Shown here one piece after another: positions 40,279 through 48,606 of a stretch of 64,000 nt of DNA. The stretch covers positions 1,798,001 through 1,862,000 of the forward strand of contig CAVUMX010000003.1 in the NCBI GenBank assembly GCA_963742725.1. Direction: 5' to 3'. Position 1 is the first letter of the stretch; every line of letters starts with the position of its first letter. Source of the DNA: CAVVAL01 sp963742725. Its GTDB lineage: Bacteria; Actinomycetota; Actinomycetes; Mycobacteriales; Cryptosporangiaceae. The notes under the pieces were generated by a model. That model had not been told where the DNA came from. It did no database searches and was given only the letters and a program-made list of their open reading frames with translations. Position numbers and translations under genes: made by a program.

Positions 40279-41604
40279 GTGAATCGACGCCTGGCGTGGA
40301 CCGTGGCGCTGCTGCTCGTGTCCGCCGCGGCCTGCACGGACGGCGGCTCGTCCGGCGTCACGACGGGCACCGCCGGCCGGGCCACCGTGGCCGAGATCGT
40401 GGAGGCGCCGGCGGCCGTCACGGCGAAGACGGTCGCGACGGTCACCGCGCCGTCCACGGGCACCGTCGGCGTCCTGCACGTCACGGACGGGCAGCAGGTG
40501 CGGGCGGGCGACATCCTCGCCGAGATCACCGCGCCGCAGGTCCTGCGCCAGCGCGACCAGGCCCGCCGGGCGGTCGCGGCAGCCGGAGCGGCCGGCGTGC
40601 CGTCCAGCCGGATCAGCCTCGCCGGCGACCAGCGCCGCACGGACGCCGCCGCCGCGAAGGCGTTCGCCGCCGCCCGCCAGGCCGCGAACAAGCTCCCGGA
40701 CAAGCAGGTCCGGGACGTGACGCTCGTCCAGGTGACCGCCGCCGAGCAGCAGTACCGGGCGGTTGCCAGCCAGGCCCGCAACGCCGCCGCGGCCCTCGCG
40801 CGCGGCATCGGCAGCCTCGGTGCGGCCGTCAACGCGCTGTCGGCGGCGCAACGCGTCCAGGCGGAGACCGCGCTCGAACTGGCCGAGGCGCAGGTGGACG
40901 CGCTGACCCTGCGGGCGCCGGTCGCCGGCATCGTCCAGCTCGGCGGCACGAGCACCGCCAGCACCCCCGACCTGTCGAGCCTGCTGGGCCAGCTCCCCGC
41001 CGGCCAGCCGGGGTCGCTGCCGGCACCCCAGCAGCCGGCGCCGGTCCAGGGCGACGGGGGCGTGTCGGTCGGATCGGCGGTCGGGCCGGGGACGGCGGTC
41101 GCCACGGTCGTCGACACCTCGGCGCTCGGGCTGGTGGCCGAGGTCGACGAGACGGACGTCCTGCTGGTCAAGGCGGGCACCACGGCGACCGTCGACCTCG
41201 ACGCCGTGCCGGGCGCCACGTACCGGGCGAAGGTCACGGCCGTCGGGCTGCTGCCGACGGCGAGCGGGCGCGGCGGCGTCAGCTACCGCGTCCGGCTGGC
41301 GCTCGCGGCGGGAACGTTCGGCGACGGCGCGGCCGCTCCCCGTCCGCTGCCGGGGATGAGCGCCGTGGCGAAGCTGGCCGTCCGCACGGCGGTGGACGTC
41401 GTCGCGGTGCCGGCGTCGGCGGTCGTCCGCGACGGCGACCAGGACACGGTCTGGGTGGTGGAACGCGGGCGGGCGGTACGGCGTCCGGTGAGCGTCGGCG
41501 CGCAGGGCGAGGAGCTGGTGGAGATCACGTCCGGCCTGGACGACGGGCGCCGCATCGTCGTGCGGGGCGCCGACCGGGTGACGGCACGCCAAGAGGTCCC
41601 GTGA
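40279..41604 (+). CDS. MacA/HlyD-like efflux adaptor lipoprotein
   Basis: 441 aa. GTG at 40279 begins a lipoprotein signal (TVALLLVSAAACTDG). Visible parts: biotinyl-lipoyl half-motifs (ATVTAPSTGTVGVLHVTDGQQVRAGDILAEI; LRAPVAGIVQLGG), a helical Ala-rich hairpin between them, a Pro/Gly insertion near residue 240, and beta-barrel regions at the C-terminus (VSVGAQGEELVEITSGLDDGRRIVVRG). It overlaps the ATPase gene by 4 bases. In monoderm bacteria such adaptors link a MacB-type transporter to extracytoplasmic substrates. Confidence 0.88.
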   Translation: MNRRLAWTVALLLVSAAACTDGGSSGVTTGTAGRATVAEIVEAPAAVTAKTVATVTAPSTGTVGVLHVTDGQQVRAGDILAEITAPQVLRQRDQARRAVAAAGAAGVPSSRISLAGDQRRTDAAAAKAFAAARQAANKLPDKQVRDVTLVQVTAAEQQYRAVASQARNAAAALARGIGSLGAAVNALSAAQRVQAETALELAEAQVDALTLRAPVAGIVQLGGTSTASTPDLSSLLGQLPAGQPGSLPAPQQPAPVQGDGGVSVGSAVGPGTAVATVVDTSALGLVAEVDETDVLLVKAGTTATVDLDAVPGATYRAKVTAVGLLPTASGRGGVSYRVRLALAAGTFGDGAAAPRPLPGMSAVAKLAVRTAVDVVAVPASAVVRDGDQDTVWVVERGRAVRRPVSVGAQGEELVEITSGLDDGRRIVVRGADRVTARQEVP

Positions 41605-42278
41605 CCAGCGCGCTGGAGGCGAGCGGGGTCACCCGGGTCTACGGGCAGGGCGGCGCGCGGGTGGAGGCGCTGCGCGGCGTGAGCCTGACCGTGGCGACCG
41701 GCGACTACGTGGCGATCGTCGGCCCGTCCGGGTCGGGGAAGTCGACGCTCATGCACCTGCTGGGGGGCCTGGACCGGCCGAGTTCGGGGACGCTGCGGAT
41801 CGGCGGCCGCGACATCGCCGCCCTCAAGCCCGACCAGCTCGCGGAGGTGCGCAACCGCACGGTCGGCTTCGTCTTCCAGTCGTTCCACCTGCTGGCCCGG
41901 ACCAGCGCGCTGGACAACGTCGCGCTGCCGCTCGTCTACCGGGGGCTGCGCGGCGCCGAGCGGCGGCGGCGCGCGGCGGCGACGCTCGACCTGGTCGGAC
42001 TGGCGCACCGGGTGACGCACCGGCCGAACCAGCTCTCCGGCGGCGAGCAGCAACGGGTGGCGATCGCGCGGGCACTCGTCACGGAGCCGCAGGTGCTCCT
42101 CGCCGACGAACCGACCGGGAACCTCGACTCGCGCACCGGCGCCGACGTGCTCGGGCTGCTGGAACAGCTGAACACCGCGCGGGGCGTCGCGCTCGTGATC
42201 GTCACGCACGACGCGGCGGTCGCGGGCCGCGCCCGCCGCCAGATCCACGTCCGCGACGGACTGGTCGAAGAAACATGA
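41601..42278 (+). CDS. MacB/LolD-type ABC ATPase
   Basis: 225 aa. Walker A GPSGSGKSTLMHLLGGLD, Q-loop VFQSFHLLARTSALDNV, signature LSGGEQQRVAIARAL, Walker B VLLADEPTGNLDS and H-loop VIVTHD are intact. Length and motifs match the MacB/LolD family. GTG start overlaps the adaptor stop (GTGA) and the stop overlaps the permease start (ATGA). Substrate may be a peptide, antibiotic or lipid. Confidence 0.95.
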   Translation: MTSALEASGVTRVYGQGGARVEALRGVSLTVATGDYVAIVGPSGSGKSTLMHLLGGLDRPSSGTLRIGGRDIAALKPDQLAEVRNRTVGFVFQSFHLLARTSALDNVALPLVYRGLRGAERRRRAAATLDLVGLAHRVTHRPNQLSGGEQQRVAIARALVTEPQVLLADEPTGNLDSRTGADVLGLLEQLNTARGVALVIVTHDAAVAGRARRQIHVRDGLVEET

Positions 42279-43459
42279 GGCTCGCCGAGGCGTTGCGGGT
42301 GGCGTTCGGGGCGTTGCGGGCCAACGCGTTGCGCAGCGTCCTGACGATGCTGGGCGTGGTGATCGGCGTGGCGGCGGTCGTGATCCTCGTGGCGATCGGC
42401 ACGGGCGCGAAGGTGAAGGTCGAGCGGCAGGTGCAGGGGCTCGGCAGCAACCTGCTGCTGGTGGTGCCGGGCGAGCTGAACTTCGGCAGCGCGCCGTCGT
42501 CGAGCCGGTTGAAGCTGTCCGACGTCGAGGACGTGAGCCGGCTGGCGGGCGGGCGTGACCGGGTGGCGGCGTCGTTGACGTCCGGCGAGGTGGTGCGGGC
42601 GGGCACGCGCGACCAGTTCGTGACCGTGCAGGGTGTCACCGAGAACACGGTGACGGTGTTCAGCCGCCAGGTGGCGCGGGGCAGCTACCTGTCGCGTTCC
42701 GATGTGGACACCCGCCGCCGGGTGGCGGTGCTGGGCTCGACGACGGCGACGCGGCTGTTCGGCGACCGCGACCCGGTGGGCCGGCAGGTGACGATCGCCG
42801 GCGTGCGCTTCCGCGTGACGGGCGTCCTGACGCGGCAGGGTTCGGCGCTGGGCGTCGACCAGGACCTCGACGCGCACATCCCGATCACCACCGCGCAGCG
42901 GCTGCTCGGCACCACCCGTGTGGACGCCATCGCCGTGAAGGCCCCGGACGCCGACCGCATCGACGAGCTCGGCGCCCGCATCGAGCACGAGCTCGAAGAC
43001 CGCTATCCGGACCAGGAGTTCTCGGCCGTCACGCAGGAACAGATCCTGGGCGTGCTGGGCGACATCCTGGGGCTGCTGACGCTCGTCCTCGCGGCGATCG
43101 CCGGCATCAGCCTGCTGGTGGGCGGGGTGGGCGTCAGCAACATCATGCTGGTGTCCGTCCGGGAGCGGACGAAGGAGATCGGGCTGCGCAAGGCCGTGGG
43201 TGCCCGGCAGCGGGACATCGGCGTCCAGTTCCTGCTGGAGGCGGTGCTGCTCACGACGCTCGGCGGCTGCGCCGGCATCGCGCTCGGCGTCGCGACGTCG
43301 CTGCTGCTCGACCGGTTCAGCCCGCTGCCGGCGATCATCACGTGGTGGTCGGCGGCGCTGGCGTTCGGCGTCTCGGTGGCCGTCGGGATGCTGTTCGGGG
43401 TCGTCCCCGCCTACCGCGCCGGGCGGCTCGACCCGGTCGTGGCGCTGCGCACCGAGTAG
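42275..43459 (+). CDS. MacB-type ABC permease (FtsX-like)
   Basis: 394 aa. Four membrane spans in the usual 1+3 arrangement: one near the N-terminus (LTMLGVVIGVAAVVILVAIG), a large extracytoplasmic MacB domain (about residues 45-260) and three C-terminal spans (LTLVLAAIAGISLLVGGVGVSNIML; LLTTLGGCAGIALGVATSLLL; ALAFGVSVAVGMLFGVVPAY). VRERTKEIGLRKAVGARQRDI is the conserved FtsX/MacB coupling loop. Completes a MacA-ATPase-permease export operon, probably transcribed with the conservon pair upstream. Confidence 0.94.
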   Translation: MRLAEALRVAFGALRANALRSVLTMLGVVIGVAAVVILVAIGTGAKVKVERQVQGLGSNLLLVVPGELNFGSAPSSSRLKLSDVEDVSRLAGGRDRVAASLTSGEVVRAGTRDQFVTVQGVTENTVTVFSRQVARGSYLSRSDVDTRRRVAVLGSTTATRLFGDRDPVGRQVTIAGVRFRVTGVLTRQGSALGVDQDLDAHIPITTAQRLLGTTRVDAIAVKAPDADRIDELGARIEHELEDRYPDQEFSAVTQEQILGVLGDILGLLTLVLAAIAGISLLVGGVGVSNIMLVSVRERTKEIGLRKAVGARQRDIGVQFLLEAVLLTTLGGCAGIALGVATSLLLDRFSPLPAIITWWSAALAFGVSVAVGMLFGVVPAYRAGRLDPVVALRTE

Positions 43460-43488
43460 GCGTACCCCCGCCCAACGCTTTTCCGACC

Positions 43489-43524
43489 ATGACAAATCTC
43501 GGTAGTGCTACCGAGATTTGTCAT
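43489..43524. repeat. Palindromic repeat, family C copy 2
   Basis: Perfect palindrome: 17-base arms ATGACAAATCTCGGTAG and CTACCGAGATTTGTCAT with a 2-base loop. The flanks add imperfect pairing (CTTTTCC left, GGAAAAA right). It lies 29 bases after the permease stop and contains the stop codon of the WYL relic on the minus strand. It could work as a bidirectional terminator here, but copy 1 at 22597 is inside a gene. Confidence 0.92.
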
Positions 43525-43900
43525 GAGGAAAAATGAGTCATCGTGGCGGCGCCGCGCGCGTAACGCTCGGCGAGCGTCCGGAGGTGTTCGACCAGCTCGG
43601 GTGGCTCGCTGACGGTGAAGTCGAGGCCGAGCAGGCTCAGGTGGACGGCCAGGCCGTCGATGCTGTCGGAGCCGGTCACGAACACGCAGGTCGCGTCGTC
43701 GACGGCCTCCACCGTTCCCGCGGCGGGGTTGATCCGCGCCGCGACACGTACGCCGCGATGTCGTCCTCGGGCAGGTCGCGCGGGGTGAAGCGTGGCCCGT
43801 TCGGGGTGCGGGGATCGATGCGGTCGACGCGGAACGTGCGCCAGTCGTCCCGGTCGGTGTCCCAGCCGACGAGGTACCAGCGGCGGGCCCAGTTGACCAG
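43521..43900 (-). pseudogene. Relic of a WYL-domain regulator (C-terminal part, frameshifted)
   Basis: Reading leftward from about 43900 the sequence gives LVNWARRWYLVGWDTDRDDWRTFRVDRI, the core of a WYL domain, then FTPRDLPEDDIAAYV. Near 43750 the frame changes (one base missing or two added) and continues as NPAAGTVEAVDDATCVFVTGSDSIDGLAVHL and a normal WYL-protein C-terminus ELVEHLRTLAERY. The N-terminal winged helix that should precede it is gone; on the other side of about 43900 lies a different gene in opposite orientation. The stop is inside palindrome C2. Confidence 0.75.
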
Positions 43901-44263
43901 GCGGTCAAGGACAAGTGGCTCCTGGACTACGCCCGGACGACGGTGCCGATGGTGCACGTCCCGCCGTCGGGGATGTGGCAGCAGCACGGCAAGTTCTCGC
44001 TGGTCCACCGGGAGGTCGCGGACGACCCGGCGTTGGCCGACGCGCGCCGCTTCACCGACACGTCCGGGCGCGACCTCTACGACGTGCCGCGCGGCCCGCT
44101 GCCCGACGAGGACACCCCGGTACCGACGCGGCTGCTGGCCAAGCTGGACGCCATCTACCTCATGCCGTACACCGTGGACGGGCTCATCGCCGATTTCGAA
44201 GCCGAAGCGGAGCGGATGCTGTCGTTCCTCGCCCCGGACGCGCGTTCGCTTACGATCTGCTGA
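43899..44263 (+). pseudogene. Fragment of an AlkZ-like winged-helix DNA-binding protein
   Basis: Open frame giving KDKWLLDYARTTVPMVHVPPSG, then GRDLYDVPRGPLPDEDTPVPTRLLAKLDAIYL and FEAEAERMLSFLAPDA. These pieces resemble the middle and end of the AlkZ/HTH_42 family (DUF1006), with the N-terminal part absent and the region after DAIYL shortened. An ATG at 43943 could still yield 106 residues. The stop overlaps the start of the next gene (TGATG). I judge it a remnant; family assignment is moderately sure. Confidence 0.5.
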
Positions 44264-45180
44264 TGCAGGCGACCGGCACTCCCCTCGCCCGCGCGCTGGA
44301 CCTCCTCGGCGACCAGTGGAGCCTGCTGATCCTGCAGAGCGTGTTCCTGCGGGTGCGCCGCTACACGGACCTGCGCGCGCGCCTCGGCGTGGCCGACGCC
44401 GTCCTCGCCGCCCGGCTCCGCGGCCTCCTCGAGGCGGGCGTGCTGGAGCAGGCCCCGTACGCCGACGAGCGCCGCACCCGCCACGAGTACCGGCTGACCG
44501 CCAGCGGCCTCGACCTGTGGCGCTTCCTCGTCGGGGTCTGGGCGTGGGAGAGCCGCTGGATCCCCGGCCGCGCCGCCGACCTCCCGCAGCTCCACCACCT
44601 GACCTGCGGCGACGCCACGAACCCGGAGCTGTCGTGCGGCACGTGCGCCGACGCCGTCACCGCCCGGGACACGGCCGTCGAGCGGGAACCGGGCCTGCCG
44701 GTGGCCGTCGCGGTCACCGCCCGCCGCTTCCGGCGCCAGGGCTGGGAACTGGTCGCCGGCGACCCGCTGCTGTTCTACCCGCAGACCATGGACATCCTCG
44801 GGGACCGCTGGGCCACCGGCATCCTCGTCGCGGCGTTCCTCGGCACCCGCCGGTTCGCGGACTTCCAGCGCGAGCTGGGCATCAGCCCGAGCGTGCTGAG
44901 CGAACGGCTGCGGCGGCTCGTGGAACTCCGCGTCCTGGCGACCGCGCCGAGCGGCCGGTCCGGCGCCTCCGAGTACCGGCTCACACCGAAGGGACACGGC
45001 TTCTTCCCCGTGTTCGCGCTGCTCGTCGGATGGGCGTCGGAGCACCTCGGCGGCGATCCGGGGATCGTGATCACGCACCGCGACCACAGGCTCGTCCCGG
45101 CCCTGCGCTGCGACCGCTGCGGCGAGATCCTGGAACGGCGGCAGGTGCGCTTCACGGTTGCGGGGAGTGGTCCCGGGTAA
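44263..45180 (+). CDS. Double HxlR-type winged-helix regulator
   Basis: 305 aa. Two complete HxlR domains in one chain: the first GTPLARALDLLGDQWSLLILQSVFLRVRRYTDLRARLGV with HEYRLTASGLDLW, the second DPLLFYPQTMDILGDRWATGILVAAFLGTRRFADFQRELGI with SEYRLTPKGHGFF. Each ends in a Cys-containing tail: LTCGD...CGTCAD (residues about 111-128) and LRCDRCGEIL, suggesting bound metal or redox sensing. HxlR proteins normally dimerise from single-domain chains, so this fusion may act as a built-in dimer. Ten bases upstream of the LLM oxidoreductase gene. Confidence 0.88.
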   Translation: MQATGTPLARALDLLGDQWSLLILQSVFLRVRRYTDLRARLGVADAVLAARLRGLLEAGVLEQAPYADERRTRHEYRLTASGLDLWRFLVGVWAWESRWIPGRAADLPQLHHLTCGDATNPELSCGTCADAVTARDTAVEREPGLPVAVAVTARRFRRQGWELVAGDPLLFYPQTMDILGDRWATGILVAAFLGTRRFADFQRELGISPSVLSERLRRLVELRVLATAPSGRSGASEYRLTPKGHGFFPVFALLVGWASEHLGGDPGIVITHRDHRLVPALRCDRCGEILERRQVRFTVAGSGPG

Positions 45181-45189
45181 GAGCCGTCC

Positions 45190-46149
45190 ATGACGGTGTT
45201 CGGCTTCCACGCCTCCCACGAACAGGTCCACCCCACCGCTCTCCTGGACGCTGCCCGGATCGCCCAGGATGTCGGCTTCACCGCGGCCATGTGCTCGGAC
45301 CACTTCTCGCCGTGGAGCGAGAACCAGGGCCAGTCCGGGTTCGCGTGGTCGTGGCTCGGCGCCGCACTCCAGGCCACGGGTCTGCCGTTCGGCGTGGTGA
45401 ACGCGCCCGGGCAGCGGTACCACCCGGCGATCATCGCGCAGGCCGCCGGCACGCTCGCCGCGATGTATCCCGGCCGGTTCTGGGTCGCGCTCGGCAGCGG
45501 CGAGGCCTCCAACGAGCACATCACGGGCGGCGGGTGGCCGCGCAAGGACGTCCGGAACGCGCGGCTGCGGGAGTGCGTCGACATCCTGCGCGCGCTGTTC
45601 GCCGGCGAGGAGGTGAGCCACGACGGCCTGGTCACGGTCGACCGCGCCCGGCTGTGGACACTGCCGGAGGAACCGCCTCCCCTCATCGCCGCGGCGGTGA
45701 GCGTCGAGACCGCCCGATGGGCCGCGAGCTGGGCCGACGGGCTCATCACGGTCGCGCAGAGCCACACCCACCTGCGCCGGCTCGTCGACGCCTACCGCGA
45801 CGCCGGTGGGCGCGGGGGTGTCAACGTCCAGGTGCACCTGTCGTACGCGTCCGACGAGGACACGGCGCTGCGTATCGCGCACGACCAGTGGCGCACGAAC
45901 GTCTTCGCTCCCCCGCTCTGCTGGGACATCGACTCGGTGGAGGTCTTCGACGAGGCGGCGAAGCACGTCCCGGCGGAGGCGATGCGCGACTCGGTGCTCG
46001 TCTCGGCCGACCCGGCCCGGCACGCCGCCTGGCTCCAGGAGTTCGTCGACCTCGGGTTCGACGCGATCTACCTGCACCACGTCGGCCAGGAGCAGCGCGA
46101 GTTCCTGGACGTGTTCGGTGCCAAGGTGCTGCCGCAGGTGACCCGATGA
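45190..46149 (+). CDS. LLM-class FMN-dependent oxidoreductase (TIGR03885-like)
   Basis: 319 aa luciferase-like barrel: FGFHASHEQVHPTALLDAARIAQDVGF at the N-terminus, RFWVALGSGEASNEHITGGGWP in the middle, and DAIYLHHVGQEQREFLDVFGAKVLPQV at the end. The sequence resembles the subgroup that looks F420-like but is thought to have reverted to FMN (TIGR03885). Its stop overlaps the start of the GH13 gene (ATGA), so the two are co-translated. The reaction is unknown. Confidence 0.85.
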   Translation: MTVFGFHASHEQVHPTALLDAARIAQDVGFTAAMCSDHFSPWSENQGQSGFAWSWLGAALQATGLPFGVVNAPGQRYHPAIIAQAAGTLAAMYPGRFWVALGSGEASNEHITGGGWPRKDVRNARLRECVDILRALFAGEEVSHDGLVTVDRARLWTLPEEPPPLIAAAVSVETARWAASWADGLITVAQSHTHLRRLVDAYRDAGGRGGVNVQVHLSYASDEDTALRIAHDQWRTNVFAPPLCWDIDSVEVFDEAAKHVPAEAMRDSVLVSADPARHAAWLQEFVDLGFDAIYLHHVGQEQREFLDVFGAKVLPQVTR

Positions 46150-47819
46150 GGATCACCGACACCAGCGACCTGTGGTGGAAGAACGCCGTCGTGTACTGCC
46201 TGGACGTCGAGACGTACCTCGACTGGGACGGCGACGGCACCGGCGACCTGCCGGGGCTCGCGCAGCGGATCGACCACCTCGCCGAACTCGGCGTCACCTG
46301 CCTGTGGCTGATGCCGTTCTATCCCACGCCCGACCGGGACGACGGCTACGACATCACCGACTTCTACGGCGTGGACGCGCGGCTCGGCTCCCACGGCGAC
46401 CTCGTCGAGGTGATCCGGACCGCGAAGGACCGCGGCATGCGGGTGATCGTCGACCTCGTCGTGAACCACACGTCCGACCGGCACCCGTGGTTCCGGTCGG
46501 CCAGGGCCAGCCGGAACTCGCCGTACCGGGACTTCTACGTCTGGCGCGACGACCCGCCGGACGAGAAGGTCGCCACGGTCTTCCCTGACCAGGAGACGAG
46601 CGTCTGGCAGTACGACGAGAAGGCCGGCCAGTACTACCTGCACCGCTTCTACAAGCACCAGCCGGACCTCAACGTCGCCAATCCCGGCGTCCGCGAGGAG
46701 ATCGAGAAGGTGATGGGGTTCTGGCTGGAGCTGGGCATCTCCGGTTTCCGGGTCGACGCGGTGCCGTTCCTGCTGGAGACCTTCGGGGTCGACGGCGGCG
46801 ACGACGCGCTCCCCGAACCGCACGACTACCTCAAGGTGCTGCGCGCGTTCGTCGGCCGGCGCGCGGGCGAGGCGATCCTGCTGGGCGAGGTCAATCTGCC
46901 GTACAAGGACCAGCTGGCGTTCTTCGGCGGCGACGCGGCGCCCGAGCTGACCATGCAGTTCGACTTCATCGCCATGCAGCGGCTCTACCTGTCGCTCGCG
47001 CGGGACGACGCCCGTCCCCTCGCCGACGCCCTGCGGTCGAGGCCGCCGATCGCGCGTGAGGCGCAGTGGGCGACGTTCGTCCGCAACCACGACGAACTCA
47101 CCCTCGACAAACTCTCCGAGGACGAACGGCAGGAGGTCTTCGCCGCGTTCGGGCCCGAGCCCGAGATGCAGATCTACGGCCGCGGTCTGACCCGGCGGCT
47201 CCCCCCGATGCTCGACGGCGATCCGCGCCGGATCCGGCTCGTGTACAGCCTGCTGTTCTCGCTGCCCGGCACGCCCGTCCTGTTCTACGGCGAGGAGATC
47301 GGGATGGGCGAGAACCTGGATGCCGAGGGGCGGCTCGCCGTCCGGACCCCGATGCAGTGGACGGCCGGCAAGAACGGCGGCTTCTCGACCGCGCCGCCGT
47401 CACGCCTGGCGGCCCCGGTCGTGACCGGCGGGTTCTCCCCCGAGCACGTCAACGTCGAGGCGCAGCGGCGCGACCCCGAGTCGATACTGAGCTTCCTCAC
47501 GACGCTGATCCAGCGCTACCGCGCATGCCCCGAACTGGGCTGGGGCGAGTACGAGGTGCTCGACCAGCCGCATGCGGCCGTGCTCGCCCACCGCTGCAGC
47601 TGGGACGACGCCAGCCTCGTGGCCGTCCACAACCTCGGCGCCGAGCCGCGGACCGTGCCGCTCACGCTCGACGGCTGCGACGAGACGACCCGGCTCGTGG
47701 ACCAACTCTGCGACGGCACGATCGAGGTCGGCGCGGACGGCGGCGTCGAGATCGTGCTGGACGGCTACGGCTACCGCTGGCTGCGCGTGGCCACCCCCAC
47801 CACCCGCCGGCTCGCCTGA
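46146..47819 (+). CDS. GH13 alpha-amylase-family enzyme (trehalose synthase-like)
   Basis: 557 aa. It opens WWKNAVVYCLDVETYLDWDGDGTGD and shows the GH13 conserved regions: VIVDLVVNHTSDRHPWF, nucleophile Asp in GFRVDAVPF, acid/base Glu in LLGEVNL, and Asp in FVRNHDEL. Regions GTPVLFYGEEIGMGEN and RTPMQWTAGKNGGFS match trehalose synthase / maltose glucosyltransferase (TreS) relatives, and the C-terminal beta domain is present. It probably isomerises or hydrolyses maltose-type sugars. It lacks a fused maltokinase. Coupled to the LLM oxidoreductase. Confidence 0.9.
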   Translation: MRITDTSDLWWKNAVVYCLDVETYLDWDGDGTGDLPGLAQRIDHLAELGVTCLWLMPFYPTPDRDDGYDITDFYGVDARLGSHGDLVEVIRTAKDRGMRVIVDLVVNHTSDRHPWFRSARASRNSPYRDFYVWRDDPPDEKVATVFPDQETSVWQYDEKAGQYYLHRFYKHQPDLNVANPGVREEIEKVMGFWLELGISGFRVDAVPFLLETFGVDGGDDALPEPHDYLKVLRAFVGRRAGEAILLGEVNLPYKDQLAFFGGDAAPELTMQFDFIAMQRLYLSLARDDARPLADALRSRPPIAREAQWATFVRNHDELTLDKLSEDERQEVFAAFGPEPEMQIYGRGLTRRLPPMLDGDPRRIRLVYSLLFSLPGTPVLFYGEEIGMGENLDAEGRLAVRTPMQWTAGKNGGFSTAPPSRLAAPVVTGGFSPEHVNVEAQRRDPESILSFLTTLIQRYRACPELGWGEYEVLDQPHAAVLAHRCSWDDASLVAVHNLGAEPRTVPLTLDGCDETTRLVDQLCDGTIEVGADGGVEIVLDGYGYRWLRVATPTTRRLA

Positions 47820-47823
47820 GGGG

Positions 47824-48156
47824 TCAGACGTTGAAGCCGAGGGCGCGGAGCTGGTCGCGGCCGTCGTCGGTGATCTTGTCCGGGCCCCACGGCGGCATCC
47901 AGACCCAGTTGATCCGGAAGTCCTTCACCAGCCCGCCACCGGGACCGGTGGTGAGGGCGGCGCGGGTCTGGTCCTCGATCACGTCGGTGAGCGGGCACGC
48001 CGCCGACGTGAGCGTCATGTCGACGGTGGCCACGTTCTCGTCGTCGACGTGCAGGCCGTAGACCAGGCCCAGGTCGACGACGTTGATCCCGAGTTCGGGG
48101 TCGACGACGTCCCTCATCGCCTCTTCGACGTCTTCGATCGCTGCCTTGGCGGTCAT
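47824..48156 (-). CDS. sufT: SufT-type iron-sulfur assembly factor (MIP18/DUF59)
   Basis: 110 aa. ATG at 48156 follows AGAGG. It contains VEEAMRDVVDPELGINVVDLGLVYG and LTSAACPLTDVIEDQTRAAL, the DUF59 core with its reactive Cys. SufT proteins help mature or deliver Fe-S clusters. It is the last gene of the leftward suf operon and overlaps sufU by 4 bases. Confidence 0.93.
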   Translation of the reverse strand: MTAKAAIEDVEEAMRDVVDPELGINVVDLGLVYGLHVDDENVATVDMTLTSAACPLTDVIEDQTRAALTTGPGGGLVKDFRINWVWMPPWGPDKITDDGRDQLRALGFNV

Positions 48157-48596
48157 ACGACACCTCTTCCTTCGACCGCCTGCGCGGTCGCGTCCTTGAA
48201 CGCCATCCAACTGAGCAGCGCGCACTTCACCCGCGCCGGGTACTTCGACACGCCGGCGAAGGCGATGCCGTCACCGAGCACGTCCTCGTTCGGTTCGCGC
48301 TTGCCACGACTCTGCATCAGCTCGCTGAACTCTTCCAGCACCGCGAACGCGTCCGTGACGGAGGAGCCGACCAGCAGCTCGTGCAGGACCGACGCGGACG
48401 CCTGGCTGATCGAGCAGCCCTGCCCGTCGTAGGAGATGTCCGCGACCTTGTCGTCGACCAGCGAGACCCGCAGCGTCACCTCGTCGCCGCACGTCGGGTT
48501 GACGTGGTGCACCTGGGCGTCGAACGGCTCCCGCAGGCCACGGCCGTGCGGGTGCTTGTAGTGGTCCAGGATGATCTCCTGGTACAGGTCGGTCAC
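48153..48596 (-). CDS. sufU: SufU sulfur-relay / Fe-S assembly protein
   Basis: 147 aa. GTG at 48596 is chosen (VTDLYQEIILDHYKHPHGRG) because GAGGGATTC precedes it and it matches family starts. Zinc or cluster ligands are present: NPTCGDEV, GQGCSISQASAS and ARVKCALLSW. The 18-21 residue insertion that separates SufU from IscU is visible between the last two Cys. It takes sulfur from SufS. Ten bases downstream of sufS. Confidence 0.94.
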   Translation of the reverse strand: MTDLYQEIILDHYKHPHGRGLREPFDAQVHHVNPTCGDEVTLRVSLVDDKVADISYDGQGCSISQASASVLHELLVGSSVTDAFAVLEEFSELMQSRGKREPNEDVLGDGIAFAGVSKYPARVKCALLSWMAFKDATAQAVEGRGVV

Positions 48597-48606
48597 CGCG
48601 AATCCC

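Noticed and set aside
40700..41000. Possible tandem repeat in the efflux adaptor gene
   Set aside because: The repetition is only Ala/Gln-rich helix-hairpin codon bias, with no repeated unit at the DNA level.
43533..46145. Very long upstream extension of the GH13 reading frame
   Set aside because: The upstream part lies in other frames of the WYL relic, HxlR and LLM genes; the GH13 start at 46146 has an ATGA overlap and family-like N-terminus.
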